From positions 1 through 24,693 of the forward strand of contig JAICJM010000042.1 in NCBI GenBank assembly GCA_025928435.1: a DNA stretch of 24,693 nucleotides, in the 5' to 3' direction. Positions within the stretch are counted from its first letter, which is position 1, and every line of letters begins with the position of its first letter. The DNA is from Thermoleophilia bacterium (GTDB taxonomy: Bacteria; Actinomycetota; Thermoleophilia; Gaiellales; JAICJC01). Below, piece by piece: positions 23,543-24,693 of the stretch. Under the pieces are notes generated by a model. The model was not told the origin of the DNA. It searched no databases and worked only from the letters and a program-made list of their open reading frames with translations. Position numbers and translations under genes: made by a program.

Positions 23543-24280
23543 ATGGCCGAGCACACGATCGGCACGCGCGAGGAATGGGAGGCGGCCCGAGCGGAGCTTG
23601 CGAAGCTCGAGGCCGAGCAGGCGGAGCGAGGCGGGGACATCCAGCGCAAGCGGCTCGCCCTGCCGTGGGTCCGGGTCGAGAAGGAGTACGAGTTCGACAC
23701 GGAGGACGGCAAGAAGACGCTCGCGGAGCTCTTCGACGGCCGCTCGCAGCTGCTCGCCTACAACGTCATGTTCGGCCCGGACTACACGCTCGGCGCGTGC
23801 CCCGGCTGCACCGGCCTCGCCGATGGGCTCGACGGCACGCTCGTCCATCTGAACCACCGCGACGTGACACTGATCTGCTTCTCGCGCGCGCCGATCGAGC
23901 AGCTGACCGCGTACAAGCGGCGGATGGGCTGGCAGTTCCCGTACGTCTCGACGTACAACACCGACTTCCCGCTCGACTTCGGGCTCATGCTGACCGAGGA
24001 GCAGGCCCAGGAGACGCCCGAGGTCAAGGCGTTGATCGAGGATCCGCCGGACTGGCTCGAGGAGTGGTCAGAGCAGATCGGGGCCGAGCTGAAGGACGGC
24101 CTGCGCGAGAACCCGAGCTGGATCGCGTTCGCGTGCGAGGACGGGGTCGTCTACCACACGTACACCGTCTCGGCGCCCGATCCGTTCGTCGCGCCGTACT
24201 TCTCCTTCCTGGAACACCGGACGCCGAAGTCGCGACCGGACGACTTCCGGGTCTGGCGCAAGGACGAGTATCCCGACTGA
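23543..24280 (+). CDS. DUF899 thioredoxin-fold protein, copy 2
   Basis: A 245-residue paralogue of the preceding gene, starting 64 bp after it with a purine-rich AGAGAGGGAA upstream of the ATG. It shares the helical N-terminus, LPWVRVEKEYEFDTEDGKKTLAELFDGR, MFGPDY, a CPGC (in place of CPVC), YKRRMGWQFPYVST and the ending VWRKDEY. Residues about 150-190 carry a different insert (EEQAQETPEVKALIEDPPDW). The duplication is old enough for clear divergence. Function unknown; a redox role is inferred from CxxC only. Confidence 0.88.
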   Translation: MAEHTIGTREEWEAARAELAKLEAEQAERGGDIQRKRLALPWVRVEKEYEFDTEDGKKTLAELFDGRSQLLAYNVMFGPDYTLGACPGCTGLADGLDGTLVHLNHRDVTLICFSRAPIEQLTAYKRRMGWQFPYVSTYNTDFPLDFGLMLTEEQAQETPEVKALIEDPPDWLEEWSEQIGAELKDGLRENPSWIAFACEDGVVYHTYTVSAPDPFVAPYFSFLEHRTPKSRPDDFRVWRKDEYPD

Positions 24281-24293
24281 GGCGGGCGGGCCC

Positions 24294-24693
24294 GTGGCCG
24301 AGCGGATGATCGAGGCCAACGGCGTCGAGCTGTGCACCGAGGCGTTCGGGCATCCCGCCGACCCGGCGGTCCTGCTCGTCATGGGAATGGCCGGCTCGAT
24401 GCTCTGGTGGGAGGAGCCGTTCTGCCGGATGCTCGCCGATCGCGGGCGGTACGTGATCCGGTACGACCATCGCGACACCGGCCGGTCGGTGACCTACCCT
24501 CCGGGTCGCCCCGGGTACGGGGCGTCGGACCTCGTCGCCGACGCCGTCGGGGTGCTCGACGCCTACGGGATCCCCCGCGCGCATGTCGTCGGGGTGTCGA
24601 TGGGCGGGGCGCTGGCGCAGGTGATCGCACTCGACTTCCCCGACCGGGTGTCCGCCCTCACCCTGATCAGCACGTCCCTCGCGGTCCCCGGCG
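24294..24693 (+). CDS. Alpha/beta hydrolase, cut by window end
   Basis: A GTG at 24294 opens a frame that stays open to the window edge (133 codons). It reads VAERMIEANGVELCTEAFGHP, then VLLVMGMAGSMLWW (oxyanion strand region), YDHRDTGRS, and the nucleophile elbow GVSMGGALAQVIALDFPDRV with Ser as the expected nucleophile. This is the alpha/beta-hydrolase fold, near methylesterase/haloperoxidase-like members such as RdmC; the substrate is unknown. The Asp and His of the triad would lie beyond the edge. An ATG at 24306 is an alternative start. It follows the DUF899 copy 2 stop by 13 bp and may be in its operon. Confidence 0.85.
   Translation, partial: MAERMIEANGVELCTEAFGHPADPAVLLVMGMAGSMLWWEEPFCRMLADRGRYVIRYDHRDTGRSVTYPPGRPGYGASDLVADAVGVLDAYGIPRAHVVGVSMGGALAQVIALDFPDRVSALTLISTSLAVPG

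Overview
The window is GC-rich actinobacterial chromosome, about 70% GC judged by eye, with many GTG starts and 4-base ATGA/GTGA gene overlaps. An F420-type luciferase-family remnant, an ECF41-type sigma remnant, several Ser/Thr kinases, a GGDEF/HD-GYP protein and split LigD genes together suggest a Thermoleophilia/Solirubrobacterales-like lineage. That placement is an inference, since there is no rRNA here. I see no tRNA, rRNA, CRISPR array, insertion sequence or prophage.

Layout. 100-681 encodes a secreted Gly/Ala/His-rich repeat protein. 755-3001 looks like a decay zone: a broken F420-type oxidoreductase and a broken ECF41-like sigma factor, each with a large internal deletion and small indels, flank an intact Gfo/Idh/MocA oxidoreductase. 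An 18-bp perfect hairpin closes the zone. 3012-5128 is a divergent DHA2 efflux pump/TetR pair around a palindromic operator. 5194-9688 holds a PAS-PAS-GGDEF-HD-GYP protein and a TetR on the minus strand, with the TetR divergent from a DrrAB-like ABC exporter across two operator-like sites. A cupin gene (9690-10046) follows. 10136-12942 is an APC permease/glutamine synthetase-family operon.

12936-16041 is a minus-strand operon: a beta-hydroxyacid-dehydrogenase-like enzyme followed by LigD split into three separate genes (phosphoesterase, ligase, polymerase) joined by ATGA overlaps. The phosphoesterase gene is frameshifted. A 46-residue proline-rich ORF lies at 16147-16287. 16284-21079 is the most interesting part, a signalling cassette: a receptor-like Ser/Thr kinase with a glycine-free P-loop and an extracytoplasmic four-cysteine domain, a second soluble kinase, a class III cyclase fused to two universal-stress-protein-like lobes, and a divergent single-domain FHA protein.

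21137-22671 holds a small dimeric-barrel protein, a YrdB-like membrane protein, a VUT/YhhQ-type transporter and, convergent to it, QueF, suggesting queuosine-precursor uptake and use. 22735-24280 is a tandem pair of DUF899 thioredoxin-fold paralogues. An alpha/beta hydrolase runs off the right edge.

Genes are packed tightly. Four convergent pairs end within about 7 bp of each other, and two of these share a CTAG in which both stop codons are read. No stretch over 300 bp lacks a gene or gene remnant. All family assignments come from reading motifs by eye; no database search was run.
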